Made by a program: the position numbers and the translations under genes
Assembly (NCBI RefSeq): GCF_000442315.1
Contig: NZ_KE557318.1
Coordinates: 1-64,000, forward strand
Length of the DNA: 64,000 bases
DNA from: Rubellimicrobium thermophilum DSM 16684
GTDB lineage: Bacteria > Pseudomonadota > Alphaproteobacteria > Rhodobacterales > Rhodobacteraceae
Direction of reading: 5' to 3'
The notes under the pieces: generated by a model
Database searches by the model: none
The model's input: only the letters and a program-made list of their open reading frames with translations
What the model was told of the DNA's origin: nothing
Part shown: in pieces, positions 27,101 to 35,989 of the stretch
Layout: each line of letters starts with the position of its first letter
How positions within the stretch are numbered: position 1 is the first letter of the stretch

Positions 27101-29326
27101 CAGAACGCTGCCGAGATCAGGGCCTCCGGAGAGTCCGATCAGTTCCTGCCTGTTCTCTTCTGCTCGCCGACGATGGAGCTCGGCGTCGACATTTCCGCGC
27201 TGAATGCCGTCTATCTGCGCAACGTCCCGCCGACGCCTGCCAATTACGCGCAGCGTGCCGGTCGGGCCGGCCGATCCGGGCAGGCGGCGGTCATCGTCAC
27301 CTACTGCGCTGCACAGTCTCCTCACGATCAGTATTTCTTCGAGCGCCGGAACGACATGGTCGCCGGCGTCGTCCGTCCGCCTGCGCTCGACATCACCAAT
27401 GAAGAACTGGTCCGCTCGCACCTGCATGCCGTCTGGCTGGCCGAGGCCAGGCTGGCGCTGTCGCCGGATATCCCCGAGATCCTCGACCTGACCCAGCCGA
27501 AATACCCGCTGAAGCAGGAGGTGAAGGAGGTCATCAGCCGGCCAAGCCTCGTGACGGCGGCGCACGCGCCCATGAAACGGGTGCTGGACCAGATCCTTGC
27601 GTCAGTGGACGGCAGGAAGCCAGCCTGGATGGGCGACGCGGACGACTTCGTCCTGGAGGTCGCGACACGCGCGCCGCAGGAATTCGACCGCGCCTTCGAT
27701 CGCTGGCGCGAGCTCTACAACTCGGCACGCACCCAGCTGATGGAGGCAAACACCCGCTCCGAGATCACGGGCCTGTCTGCCGCAGACCGGCGCAAGATCA
27801 GAGACGCCCAGATGCAGGCCAGCGACCAGATCGCCATCCTCGAACAGGGGAAGGCCTCCAATGGATCGGATTTCTATTCCTACAGATACCTTGCGACCGA
27901 GGGCTTCCTGCCGGGCTACAACTTCCCGCGGCTGCCGCTCTACGCTTTCATTCCCGGCGAGGGAAAGACCGGATCCTTCCTGCAACGCGCAAGGTTCCTG
28001 GCGATTTCCGAGTTCGGACCGCGCAGCCTGATCTACCATGAGGGCCGGGCCTATCGGGTGATGAAGGCCAAGCTGCCGCCCGAGGTCAGAACAACCGATG
28101 GTTCGGACCTGGCGACCAAGGACATCTTCATCTGTTCCAGCTGCGGCGCCTGCCACGAAGGCGAGGTCGAACGCTGCCACGCCTGCAACGCGCCGATGGC
28201 GGGCGAAGTGCCGGTGCAGCGGACGCTCAGGATCGACAATGTCGAGGCGGCCCCAGCCGAGCGGATCACCGCGAATGACGAGGAACGGGTTCGGCAGGGC
28301 TTCGACATCCAGACCGTGTTCGCCTGGCCCCGGAAGGCGGGGCGGGTGCAGGTGACCGAGGCGGTCTTCCGCTGTCGCGAGACATCCATCCTCGCCCTGC
28401 AATATGCCAACAGCGCCGAGATCAGCCGCATCAACAAGGGCCTGAAACGGCGCAGGAACCAGACCGTCTTCGGCTTCAACATCGACCCGCGCAGCGGCTA
28501 CTGGGCAAAGTCGGACGACGAGGAACCGGACGTCGATGTGCCGCCCGATTTCGTGCGACCGGTCCGCATCGTGCCGATCGTGCGCGATCGCAAGAACGCG
28601 CTGCTGCTCCGCTTCCTCGATCCGGATGCCTACGCCCCGCAAACCATCGCCACCGTGCAACATGCGCTGTTGCGCGGAATCGCGATCACCTATCAGCTTG
28701 AAGAGGGGGAGATCCTCGGCGAGCCGTTGCCCGCCCGGGACAACCGGCGCGCGATCCTCCTCTATGAAGCGGCCGAGGGCGGCGCCGGCGTCCTGAGTCG
28801 CCTGATCGAAGATCCGCACGCCCTGGGCCAGGTCGCGCGGGAGGCCCTTTGCCTCATGCATTTCGACAAGGTCGACGAGGCCATCGCAGCCGGGGATGCG
28901 TCGCTGCTGCGCGACCGGGGGCACGAGGCCTGTGTCCGGGGCTGCTATCGCTGTCTGCTGTCCTATTTCAACCAGCCCGATCACGAGCTGATCGACCGCA
29001 CCCGTGCCGAGGCCAGGCAATTGCTGATCGATCTGGCTCGGGGCGAGGTCGTGCCGGCGGCCGGCTCCTCGCGCCATGCCGATGTCGATGGATGGGCGCT
29101 TGCCTTCAAGGATGCAGGCATCCCGGCCCCGGACGGCGCTTCCGTCAGCCTTGCCGGGCAGGAGATGCGGTTTGTCTGGCGCACCCATTTCGTCGCCGCC
29201 TGCACTGGCGCCCTGTCCGAAGCTGCACGAGAGGTTGCAGACAGCAAGGGCTGGACCGTTTTCGAGTTGCCCGAGACCTGCGCGGACGGCGTGCCCGACG
29301 GGTTGATTGCGATGTTCAAGGATTGA
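24155..29326 (+). CDS. DEAD/H-box helicase with C-terminal DUF1998 (DrmA/DrmB-fusion-like or DruE-like)
   Basis: A 1723-aa defence helicase. Motif I is TGTGSGKS (107-114), motif II DELH (230-233), motif III SAT (266-268). The second RecA lobe ends with QRAGRAGRSGQ (1033-1043). Cys pairs suggest zinc sites: C459/C462 with C571/C573/C574, and a ribbon at C1327, C1330, C1333, C1341, C1344. The C-terminal DUF1998/MZB region has LYEAAEGGAGVLSRL and C1593, C1597, C1600 in CVRGCYRCLLSYFNQ. DISARM encodes such parts as separate DrmA (about 1100 aa) and DrmB (about 600 aa). MrfA is much shorter, and Druantia DruE is a similar giant. The ATG follows GGAAG. First gene of the cassette; the frame is intact. 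Confidence 0.9.
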   Translation: MKAFEFDRHLIDCYERFSRSFSKIRAQDIADAIRRQYDEGRFWPDALLSLNPRYLSGPKVDDLVASGELDEATARIFRIDAKPIRLHRHQAQAIAKARAGHSFVVTTGTGSGKSLCFFVPVVDAAVRSRKAGEPRRTRAIIVYPMNALANSQIKEIEKFISQSGLPEGLKPVVRRYTGQESQDERQRIADDPPDILLTNFMMAELLLTRQDALDTRVIDNAGGLEFIVLDELHTYRGRQGADVAILVRRLRDRCAPAKAPICIGTSATMSSEGSDTDRAKVVAAVASRLFGAAIGPDAVIDESLQRATDDSLTLDDVRPQLATVLGSDLPETLTDEALRRHPLAVWAELALGLDDGQDLKRKKPVPFDKAVEQLAQDSGLDAETCRKGLEQFLTRVSLPETERGGTGSGAFLAFKLHRFISGAGELFTTLAERPRRVLFEGQMEDPEAPGHRLYPTRFCRKCGHEVHVVTKSEDAEGTLFLPRNIDDEPIPDPDGDVAGYLTPIGGNDPDYAFTGEVETYPEDWREERNGIERLRANRKGRLPELVTVRPDGRLSEDGAGFWFIPGKFGFCPCCLDQPHPSMRERSKLAGLSGEGRSSATTHLVSTALEWMNGDASGVPAGKRKLLGFTDNRQDAALQAGHFNDYLFVSLLRGAILRAVIDAGADGIAEDEFGLRVVKALGFTASNKDARIHWMLNPEAGAVMREDAQRSLAKVLTHRVWTDLRRGWRHTNPNLSDLKLVEVEFIGLDEIAQDREALMAVHPALGNLDAAACKKLLRGILGAMVEGLAVGTEALDPTILDTVAQKSRDLLRAPWAIDQKEPLRSRSTLVLQAPGKDRVGLREERTLLRAGHNSRIGRSINWKSVIGTKLNREDYLVVMTGLLDLLAREGLVSPVEIEADLRGWRLAPSAVRLVSGEAVRTGQAQGNRYFHDHYNAIATDLKKGRSIYWGLEGREHTAQVSTRQREWREWRFRFEDDDREKIRQNAAEIRASGESDQFLPVLFCSPTMELGVDISALNAVYLRNVPPTPANYAQRAGRAGRSGQAAVIVTYCAAQSPHDQYFFERRNDMVAGVVRPPALDITNEELVRSHLHAVWLAEARLALSPDIPEILDLTQPKYPLKQEVKEVISRPSLVTAAHAPMKRVLDQILASVDGRKPAWMGDADDFVLEVATRAPQEFDRAFDRWRELYNSARTQLMEANTRSEITGLSAADRRKIRDAQMQASDQIAILEQGKASNGSDFYSYRYLATEGFLPGYNFPRLPLYAFIPGEGKTGSFLQRARFLAISEFGPRSLIYHEGRAYRVMKAKLPPEVRTTDGSDLATKDIFICSSCGACHEGEVERCHACNAPMAGEVPVQRTLRIDNVEAAPAERITANDEERVRQGFDIQTVFAWPRKAGRVQVTEAVFRCRETSILALQYANSAEISRINKGLKRRRNQTVFGFNIDPRSGYWAKSDDEEPDVDVPPDFVRPVRIVPIVRDRKNALLLRFLDPDAYAPQTIATVQHALLRGIAITYQLEEGEILGEPLPARDNRRAILLYEAAEGGAGVLSRLIEDPHALGQVAREALCLMHFDKVDEAIAAGDASLLRDRGHEACVRGCYRCLLSYFNQPDHELIDRTRAEARQLLIDLARGEVVPAAGSSRHADVDGWALAFKDAGIPAPDGASVSLAGQEMRFVWRTHFVAACTGALSEAAREVADSKGWTVFELPETCADGVPDGLIAMFKD

Positions 29327-29330
29327 TCGG

Positions 29331-32096
29331 ATGACCGTGAATTTTGTCCCCGGAGACCTTGTGCGCGCCCGTGGGCGGGAATGGGTGGCCTTGCCGGCCC
29401 CTGGCGAGGGCATTCTGGCGCTGCGGCCGCTCTCCGGCAGCGAGAACGACACGGTCATCCTTGACCCCTCGCTCGAGATCCAGCCCGTCGCCCCGGCACG
29501 CTTCGACCTGCCTGCCGATGCCCGGCCCACCGTCCAGGCGAAGGCCGCGCTTCTGGCGGATGCGCTGCAGCTCACCCTTCGGCGGGGGGCTGGCCCCTTC
29601 CGTTCCGCCGCGCAACTTTCCTTCGAGCCCCGAACCTATCAGCTCGTCCCCTTGCTGATGGCGCTTCGCCTGCAGGTGCCCCGTCTCCTGATCGCCGATG
29701 ATGTCGGGATCGGGAAGACGATCGAGGCGGGCCTCATCCTGCGCGAACTGATGGACAGGGGTGAGGTCGATGCCTTCTCGGTGCTGTGTCCGCCGCATCT
29801 TGTCGAGCAGTGGGTCGGCGAGCTGAAGCAGCGCTTCGGGATCGACGCGGTCGCCGTGACATCGGGCAGCGCCGCGCGGCTGGAACGCGGTCTTCCGCTG
29901 GCGCAGACGCTGTTCGATGCCTACCCTCATACCGTCGTCAGCCTCGACTACATCAAGGCCGAAAAGCGCCGCGAAGGCTTCGCGCGGGCCTGCCCCGATT
30001 TCGTGATCGTGGATGAGGCCCATGCCTGCGTGGGCACCCAGCGCGGCAGGCAGCAACGCTTCGACCTGCTTGCCGGCCTTGCCCGCGATCCGCAGCGCCG
30101 GATGATCCTTCTGACCGCAACGCCCCATTCAGGGGACGAAGATGCCTTCGGCCGCCTTCTTTCGCTGATCGAGCCGTCCTTCGCCACGATGAACTTCGAG
30201 GACGCCCGCTATCGCGAACGTCTGGCGCGGCACTTCGTCCAGCGGCGAAGGATCGATCTCGTCTCGGGCGACTGGGGCGAGACCCGGGCTTTCCCCAGGC
30301 ATGAAACGACCGAGTTCCCCTACCGATTGTCGCAAGCACACCTCGATTTCCACAATGCCGTGCTCGATTACTGCTTCGGCGTCGTCTCGCGCGCAGGATC
30401 CGGGCTTCGGGAGCGGCGGCTCGCGTTCTGGGGCACGCTCGCCCTGATGCGCTGTGTCGGCTCCTCGCCCGCCGCGGCCCTTGCTGCGCTGCGCAACCGG
30501 ATGTCCAACGAGAGCGACCGGCTCGAGCCGCAGATCTACGATGAGGACTCCGACGACGAAGACGCGGTGGATATCGAACCCGGGACCGGCTTTGATGCCG
30601 ATCCGGCCCTTCAGGCCCTCGTCGCGCAGGCCGAAGAGCTGATCCGCAAACCCGATCCGAAGCTTGCAGCCCTCATCGAGGCCCTCGGGCCGCTGATCAG
30701 GAAGGGCGCCAATCCGGTCGTGTTCTGCCGCTTCCTGGCCACGGCCGAGCATGTTCGGGATGGCCTGCGCAAGGCCTTTCCAGAACTGGTCGTCGAAGCG
30801 GTGACCGGCGTTCTGACCCCCGACGAGCGCCGTGACCGCGTGGCCGACATGGCCGCGGCCGAGGTCGAAGGGGAGGTCCAGCGCATCCTGGTGGCGACCG
30901 ACTGCCTGTCCGAGGGGATCAACCTCCAGCAGCTGTTCGATACCGTCGTTCACTACGACCTGTGCTGGAACCCCACCCGGCATCAGCAGCGCGAGGGGCG
31001 GGTCGATCGTTTCGGCCAGCCGGCCGAGCTTGTCCGCTCGATCATGATGTTCTCGCCGGACAGCGCCATCGACGGGGCTGTCCTGGATGTCATCCTGCGC
31101 AAGGCGGAAGAGATCCGAAAGGCCACGGGGATCACGGTTCCATTGCCCGACGAGCGCGGTCCGGTCACCGACGCCCTGATGGCGGCCGTGATGCTGCGGC
31201 GGGGCAGGCCCCGGCAGCTGGCACTCGACTTGCGCCTCGAGGACGGCAGCCGGGCGATGGAGGCGCGCTGGCGCGACGTTCTCGAGAATGAACGGAAATC
31301 CCGCGCGCGCTTCGCCCAGAATGCGATGAAGCCGCAGGAGGTTGCCCCGGAATGGGAAAAGGTCCGCACCCTGCTCGGGTCGCCGGAGGACGCGAAGACC
31401 TTCGTCGAACGGGCGATGTCGCGGTTCGGCGTGCCGCTTGAGCCGCGCAGGACGCTGCTGATCGCCCATGTCCATGCGCTGGAGGCGGGCCTGAAGGAAC
31501 GTCTCGCCCAGCGCAACCTGACCGGCTCGGTCCGTCTTGCCACGGCCGAACCCGCGCCGGCGGGAGCTGCGCTGCTCACCAGGACACATCCCCTGACCGC
31601 GACCCTCGCCGAGGCGCTGGTCGAGGCTTCGCTCGATCCGGAGGCGCTGTCCGGCCTGGGGATCGGACGGGTCGGCGCCTGGCCCAGCGCGGCCGTCCGG
31701 CAGGTGACCCGGCTGGCGCTGCTTCGGATCCGGTTCAAGCTGACTGTCCATGCCCGGAAGGAACGCCTGCTTCTGGCCGAGGAAGCCGCCCTCGTCGCGA
31801 TGCAGGATGGCCGCATCGTCGCAACCGGCGACGCGGCGCGCGAGCTTCTCAACGCGCCGGCAGAGGCCGACCTCGCGCCGTCCGCCCGCGACCGCTTCAT
31901 CGCCAGGGCCAAGGAGGATCTGCCCGGCCTGCTAAACGGCCCCTTGGCCGCGTTCGCCCGATCGCGCGCCGAGGACCTCATGCAGGATCATGCCCGCCTG
32001 CGCACTGCTTCCGGGGCGGCCACTCGCGTCACGGTCGAGCCGGTCCTCCCGCCGGACGTCATCGGTCTCTTCGTCCTGCTGCCGGGCGAGGTCTGA
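29331..32096 (+). CDS. SNF2/HepA-type helicase, DrmD-like
   Basis: A 921-aa superfamily-2 translocase. It begins with a small beta-rich stretch (FVPGDLVRARGREWVALP) like that of DISARM DrmD. Helicase motifs are DVGIGKT (K129), DEAH (228-231), LLTATPHSG, and the RapA-like ATDCLSEGINLQ with QQREGRVDRFGQ (552-563). An acidic insert lies near residues 405-420. The ATG at 29331 is four bases after the previous stop and is preferred over an upstream in-frame GTG/ATG-like start. RapA/HepA proteins remodel protein-nucleic acid complexes; DrmD is the defining subunit of class 1 DISARM. Placed between the DUF1998 helicase and the methyltransferase. Confidence 0.9.
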   Translation: MTVNFVPGDLVRARGREWVALPAPGEGILALRPLSGSENDTVILDPSLEIQPVAPARFDLPADARPTVQAKAALLADALQLTLRRGAGPFRSAAQLSFEPRTYQLVPLLMALRLQVPRLLIADDVGIGKTIEAGLILRELMDRGEVDAFSVLCPPHLVEQWVGELKQRFGIDAVAVTSGSAARLERGLPLAQTLFDAYPHTVVSLDYIKAEKRREGFARACPDFVIVDEAHACVGTQRGRQQRFDLLAGLARDPQRRMILLTATPHSGDEDAFGRLLSLIEPSFATMNFEDARYRERLARHFVQRRRIDLVSGDWGETRAFPRHETTEFPYRLSQAHLDFHNAVLDYCFGVVSRAGSGLRERRLAFWGTLALMRCVGSSPAAALAALRNRMSNESDRLEPQIYDEDSDDEDAVDIEPGTGFDADPALQALVAQAEELIRKPDPKLAALIEALGPLIRKGANPVVFCRFLATAEHVRDGLRKAFPELVVEAVTGVLTPDERRDRVADMAAAEVEGEVQRILVATDCLSEGINLQQLFDTVVHYDLCWNPTRHQQREGRVDRFGQPAELVRSIMMFSPDSAIDGAVLDVILRKAEEIRKATGITVPLPDERGPVTDALMAAVMLRRGRPRQLALDLRLEDGSRAMEARWRDVLENERKSRARFAQNAMKPQEVAPEWEKVRTLLGSPEDAKTFVERAMSRFGVPLEPRRTLLIAHVHALEAGLKERLAQRNLTGSVRLATAEPAPAGAALLTRTHPLTATLAEALVEASLDPEALSGLGIGRVGAWPSAAVRQVTRLALLRIRFKLTVHARKERLLLAEEAALVAMQDGRIVATGDAARELLNAPAEADLAPSARDRFIARAKEDLPGLLNGPLAAFARSRAEDLMQDHARLRTASGAATRVTVEPVLPPDVIGLFVLLPGEV

Positions 32097-32098
32097 TC

Positions 32099-35000
32099 AT
32101 GCCGCGCAAACCCATCGCCGACATGTCTGCATGGCCCTCGCTCAGCCTCGAAGGCAACCTGATCGCGCCCGCCATGGTCGCCCGCATCGAACGCCGCGAG
32201 GCCCCCGAACAGACCGAGGCCGATTATCGCATCCGCAAGGGTTTGACGATCCGCGAGGAAATCTCGACCGCCTTCCGCGTCGGCCAGTCGCATTTCGACG
32301 CCTTCGCCAGGATCGCCACCCCCTCGGCCGATGCCACGCGTCGCTTCGTCAGGGCCTTCCTGCAGGAGACTTTCGGCTTCGACGACCTCGCCCCCGCCGA
32401 TGCGCCCCTGTCCTTCATCGCCGGCGGCCGGGTGCCGATCGTGGTCGTGCCCCCATCGGACGAAAGGCTCGACCGGCGCAGCGCGACCCTTTCGACCGAC
32501 CGCACGCGCTCGCCCGCCTTCGCGCTGCAGGACCATCTGAACGCCCATGACGAAACCCTCTGGGGCCTTGTCACCAACGGCACCCTGATCCGGCTGATGC
32601 GCGACAATGCTTCGCTGACTCGCCCGGCCTATATCGAGGCCGACCTCTCCCAGATCTTCGCCAACGAGGATGCCGCCTCCTTCGCCGTCCTCTGGCTGCT
32701 GATCCATCGCAGCCGCTTCGGCACCGCAGGCACCCCGGCCGCCGATTGCGCGCTGGAGCGCTGGCGCGAGGCCGGATCCAGGGAAGGCGAGGCCGCCCGC
32801 GAGCGTCTGGCCGCCCAGGTCCGGCAGGCGCTCAGGGTTCTCGGCTCCGGCTTCCTCGAGGCCAATCCCGACCTGCGCGCCAGGCTGACATCGGGCGAGA
32901 TCAACCTGACCGAGTGGTTCAACGAACTGCTGCGCCTCGTCTACCGGCTGATCTTCCTGATGGTGGCCGAGGATCGGGGCCTCCTGCACCCCGAAACGGC
33001 CCGGCCCGAGGCCCGCCGGCTTTATGCCGAGGGCTACAGCCTGAGCCATCTGCGTGCCCGATGCATCCGCGCCGCCGCCTGGGACAGGCATCACGACCTC
33101 TACGAAGGCATCAAGATCGTCTTCCGCGCCCTGGCCCGGGGGGAGGAGCGGCTGGGCCTGCCCGCCCTCGGCGGCCTCTTCGCCGAAGGCCAGCTGCCCC
33201 ATCTGGAGAGCGCCCGCCTGCGCAACCGTGCCTTCATGGAGGCGCTCTACCGCCTGTCCTGGCTTGACCAGACAACCGGCATGGTCCCCGTCAACTGGCG
33301 CGCGATGGAGACCGAGGAGCTCGGCTCGGTCTATGAATCCCTCCTCGAACTCCAGCCGCAGCTGGGCGCCGACGGCAGGACGCTGACCTTCGCCGCCGAG
33401 GCGGCCGAGCAGAGGGGCAATCAGCGCAAGACCACCGGCTCCTACTACACGCCCGACAGCCTCGTGCAGGCGCTCCTCGACACCGCGCTCGACCCCGTGC
33501 TCGACCGGACCGAGGCCGAGGCGGACGATCCCGCCGCGGCGCTCTTGAAGCTCTCGGTCATCGACCCCGCCTGCGGCTCGGGCCACTTCCTCTTGGCCGC
33601 CGCCCGCCGCATCGCCACGCGGCTTGCGCGCATCCGCGCCGCCCGGGATCATGGGGGCACGCCCTCGCTGGCCGATTTCCGCCATGCGCTGCGCGATGTC
33701 GCAAGGGTATGCCTGCACGGGGTGGACCGTAACCCGATGGCGGTGGAGCTGACCAAGGTCGCGCTCTGGATCGAGACGGTGGACCCGGGCCTTCCCCTCG
33801 GCTTCTTCGATGCGCAGATCCGCTGCGGCGATGCGCTCTTGGGCGTGTTCGACCTGAAGGTGCTGCAGGATGGCATCCCCGATGCTGCCTACAAGCCGCT
33901 GACCGGCGACGACAGGGACATTGCCAGTATCTACAGGAAGATTAACGCCGCGACGAAATCCGGACAGAGCGGGTTCGACTTCGGGACCGGGATCCACAAA
34001 CTCCCGGAAACCAAGCCCTTCGCTGTCGATTTCTCCGGCTTCCGCGAGTTGCCCGAAGACACGCTGGACCAAATCGACGCCAAGGTCGCGCGCTTCACGG
34101 AGCTTCGCAAGACGCAGGACTTCGTCCGGGCAAAGACCGCCTGCGACCTTTTCATTGCAGCGTTTCTGCTGCCCAAGATCGGCCTTGCCCCAACAGGTCC
34201 GTCCACCCGGAATATCCCGACGACCGAAGAGATCTGGATGGCGCTCAATCAGGGCAAGATCCGGGACGCGATGGTCGAGGCTCCAAAAGTTGCGCACGAA
34301 GCCCGCGCCTTTCACTGGCCGCTCGAGTTTCCCGACGTGATGGCGCGCGGCGGGTTTGATGTGGTGGTGGGCAACCCGCCGTGGGAGGTGATGCAGCTTG
34401 GCGAAGAGGAATATTTTGCCACGCGAAAGCCGGAAATCGCTGCACTTACGGGCGCAGCGCGCAAGAGGGCAATCGCGGCACTTGCCAAAGAAGAACCAGC
34501 GCTCTTTTCAGAGTTTGCCCAAGACAAACGGCACTTTGAGGCTGGCAACGAGTTTGCAAGGGAGTCAGGACGTTTCGATCTGACCGCGCGCGGCAAGCTC
34601 AACACCTATGCCCTGTTCGCCGAGCTATTCGCCAACCTTGCCCGCCTTCGTGCAGGCGTGATTGTCCCCACCGGCATCGCCACCGATGCCACCACCGCCC
34701 CCTTCTTCGCCCATCTGGTCAAGGCCAAACGGCTGGCGCAACTGGTGGATTTCGAGAACCGCGCAGGCCTCTTCCCGGCGGTGGACAGCCGCATGAAGTT
34801 CGCGCTGCTGACGCTTGGCCGCGACGAGCCCGCGGCACGCTTCGCCTTCTTCCTGACCGATCCGGCCCAGCTGGCCGAATCCGAGCGCCGCTTCACCCTT
34901 TCGCCCGACCAGATCGCCGCGATCAACCCCAACACCCGCACTGCGCCGGTGTTCCGGTCCCGCGCCGATGCGGAGCTGACCGGAAAGATTTACCGCAACG

Positions 35001-35989
35001 CCCCGGTGCTGATCGACGAGGGCAAGGGCGCGGCGGGCAATCCCTGGGGGGTGGAGTTCCGCCAGGGGCTGTTCAACATGACTTCGGACTCCCACCTCTT
35101 CCGCACGGCAGCGCAACTGCACACCGAAGGTTTCGCCCGCGACGGCACCGACTGGGTGCTGGGCACCACCCGCTATGTGCCCCTCTATGAAGCGAAGATG
35201 ATCCACCAGTTCGACCATCGTTGGGCCGGTTACGCCAACAACGGCACCGACACCGCGGATATCGGCCTTGCGCAAAAGGCCGATCCCGGCTTTGAACCCG
35301 CACCCCGCTACTGGGTGCCGAAGGACGAGGTGGATGAAAGACTGGCGGCAAAAGGCTGGACAAGGGGCTGGCTGATGGGCTGGCGGGATATCACTAACGC
35401 GACGAACGAGCGGACGGTGATTGCCACGGTGTTTCCAAGGGTAGGGGTGGGCCATGTGCTGCCGCTCTTCTTCGTCGATGCGGAAGCGCGAAAGTGGGCT
35501 TCGTTGGTCGGAAATCTCTGCTCGCTCTCGCTCGATTTCGTTGCGCGGCAGAAAGTCGGCGGCACACATCTGACCTACGGCTACATCAAGCAGTTCCCCA
35601 TCCTCCCCCCCGGCTTCTACACCGAAGCCCGCCTCGGCTTCGTCACGCCGCGGGTGCTGGAGCTCACCTATACCTCGCATTCCCTCGCCCCCTTCGCCTG
35701 CGATCTGGGCCATGACGGCCCGCCCTTCGCCTGGGACGAGGATCGCCGGGCGCATCTGCGCGCCGATCTCGACGTTTTCTACGCCCGCGCCTACGGCCTG
35801 ACGCGCGACGAGCTGCGCTACATCCTCGACCCCGCCGAGGTGAAGGGCGCGGGCTACCCTTCGGAAACCTTCCGCGTCCTCAAGGAAAAGGAAATCCGCC
35901 AATACGGCGAATACCGCACCCGCCGCCTGCTGCTCGGGGCCTGGGACCGGATGGAGGCCAGCGGCGAATTCGCGGCGATGGGGCTGTGA
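32099..35989 (+). CDS. Eco57I-like adenine-specific DNA methyltransferase, DrmMI/type IIG-like
   Basis: A 1296-aa protein. The N-terminal roughly 430 residues have no motif I can name with confidence. The N6-adenine methyltransferase domain starts at YYTPDSLV with motif I DPACGSGHFL (D489) and ends with motif IV NPPW (759-762), plus HGVDRNPMAVELTKVALW. The remainder should hold target recognition. It fits DISARM DrmMI or a type IIG/BREX PglX-like enzyme. No PD-ExK nuclease motif was recognised at the N-terminus. It starts two bases after the previous stop. A segment of about 700 bases at 33.9-34.6 kb has clearly lower GC than the rest, suggesting mosaic exchange. Confidence 0.9.
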   Translation: MPRKPIADMSAWPSLSLEGNLIAPAMVARIERREAPEQTEADYRIRKGLTIREEISTAFRVGQSHFDAFARIATPSADATRRFVRAFLQETFGFDDLAPADAPLSFIAGGRVPIVVVPPSDERLDRRSATLSTDRTRSPAFALQDHLNAHDETLWGLVTNGTLIRLMRDNASLTRPAYIEADLSQIFANEDAASFAVLWLLIHRSRFGTAGTPAADCALERWREAGSREGEAARERLAAQVRQALRVLGSGFLEANPDLRARLTSGEINLTEWFNELLRLVYRLIFLMVAEDRGLLHPETARPEARRLYAEGYSLSHLRARCIRAAAWDRHHDLYEGIKIVFRALARGEERLGLPALGGLFAEGQLPHLESARLRNRAFMEALYRLSWLDQTTGMVPVNWRAMETEELGSVYESLLELQPQLGADGRTLTFAAEAAEQRGNQRKTTGSYYTPDSLVQALLDTALDPVLDRTEAEADDPAAALLKLSVIDPACGSGHFLLAAARRIATRLARIRAARDHGGTPSLADFRHALRDVARVCLHGVDRNPMAVELTKVALWIETVDPGLPLGFFDAQIRCGDALLGVFDLKVLQDGIPDAAYKPLTGDDRDIASIYRKINAATKSGQSGFDFGTGIHKLPETKPFAVDFSGFRELPEDTLDQIDAKVARFTELRKTQDFVRAKTACDLFIAAFLLPKIGLAPTGPSTRNIPTTEEIWMALNQGKIRDAMVEAPKVAHEARAFHWPLEFPDVMARGGFDVVVGNPPWEVMQLGEEEYFATRKPEIAALTGAARKRAIAALAKEEPALFSEFAQDKRHFEAGNEFARESGRFDLTARGKLNTYALFAELFANLARLRAGVIVPTGIATDATTAPFFAHLVKAKRLAQLVDFENRAGLFPAVDSRMKFALLTLGRDEPAARFAFFLTDPAQLAESERRFTLSPDQIAAINPNTRTAPVFRSRADAELTGKIYRNAPVLIDEGKGAAGNPWGVEFRQGLFNMTSDSHLFRTAAQLHTEGFARDGTDWVLGTTRYVPLYEAKMIHQFDHRWAGYANNGTDTADIGLAQKADPGFEPAPRYWVPKDEVDERLAAKGWTRGWLMGWRDITNATNERTVIATVFPRVGVGHVLPLFFVDAEARKWASLVGNLCSLSLDFVARQKVGGTHLTYGYIKQFPILPPGFYTEARLGFVTPRVLELTYTSHSLAPFACDLGHDGPPFAWDEDRRAHLRADLDVFYARAYGLTRDELRYILDPAEVKGAGYPSETFRVLKEKEIRQYGEYRTRRLLLGAWDRMEASGEFAAMGL

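Noticed and set aside
24155-29326. BREX or Zorya reading of the helicase
   Set aside because: No PglZ, BrxC, ZorA or ZorB partners are present; the DUF1998 tail and SNF2 partner point to DISARM/Druantia-like systems.
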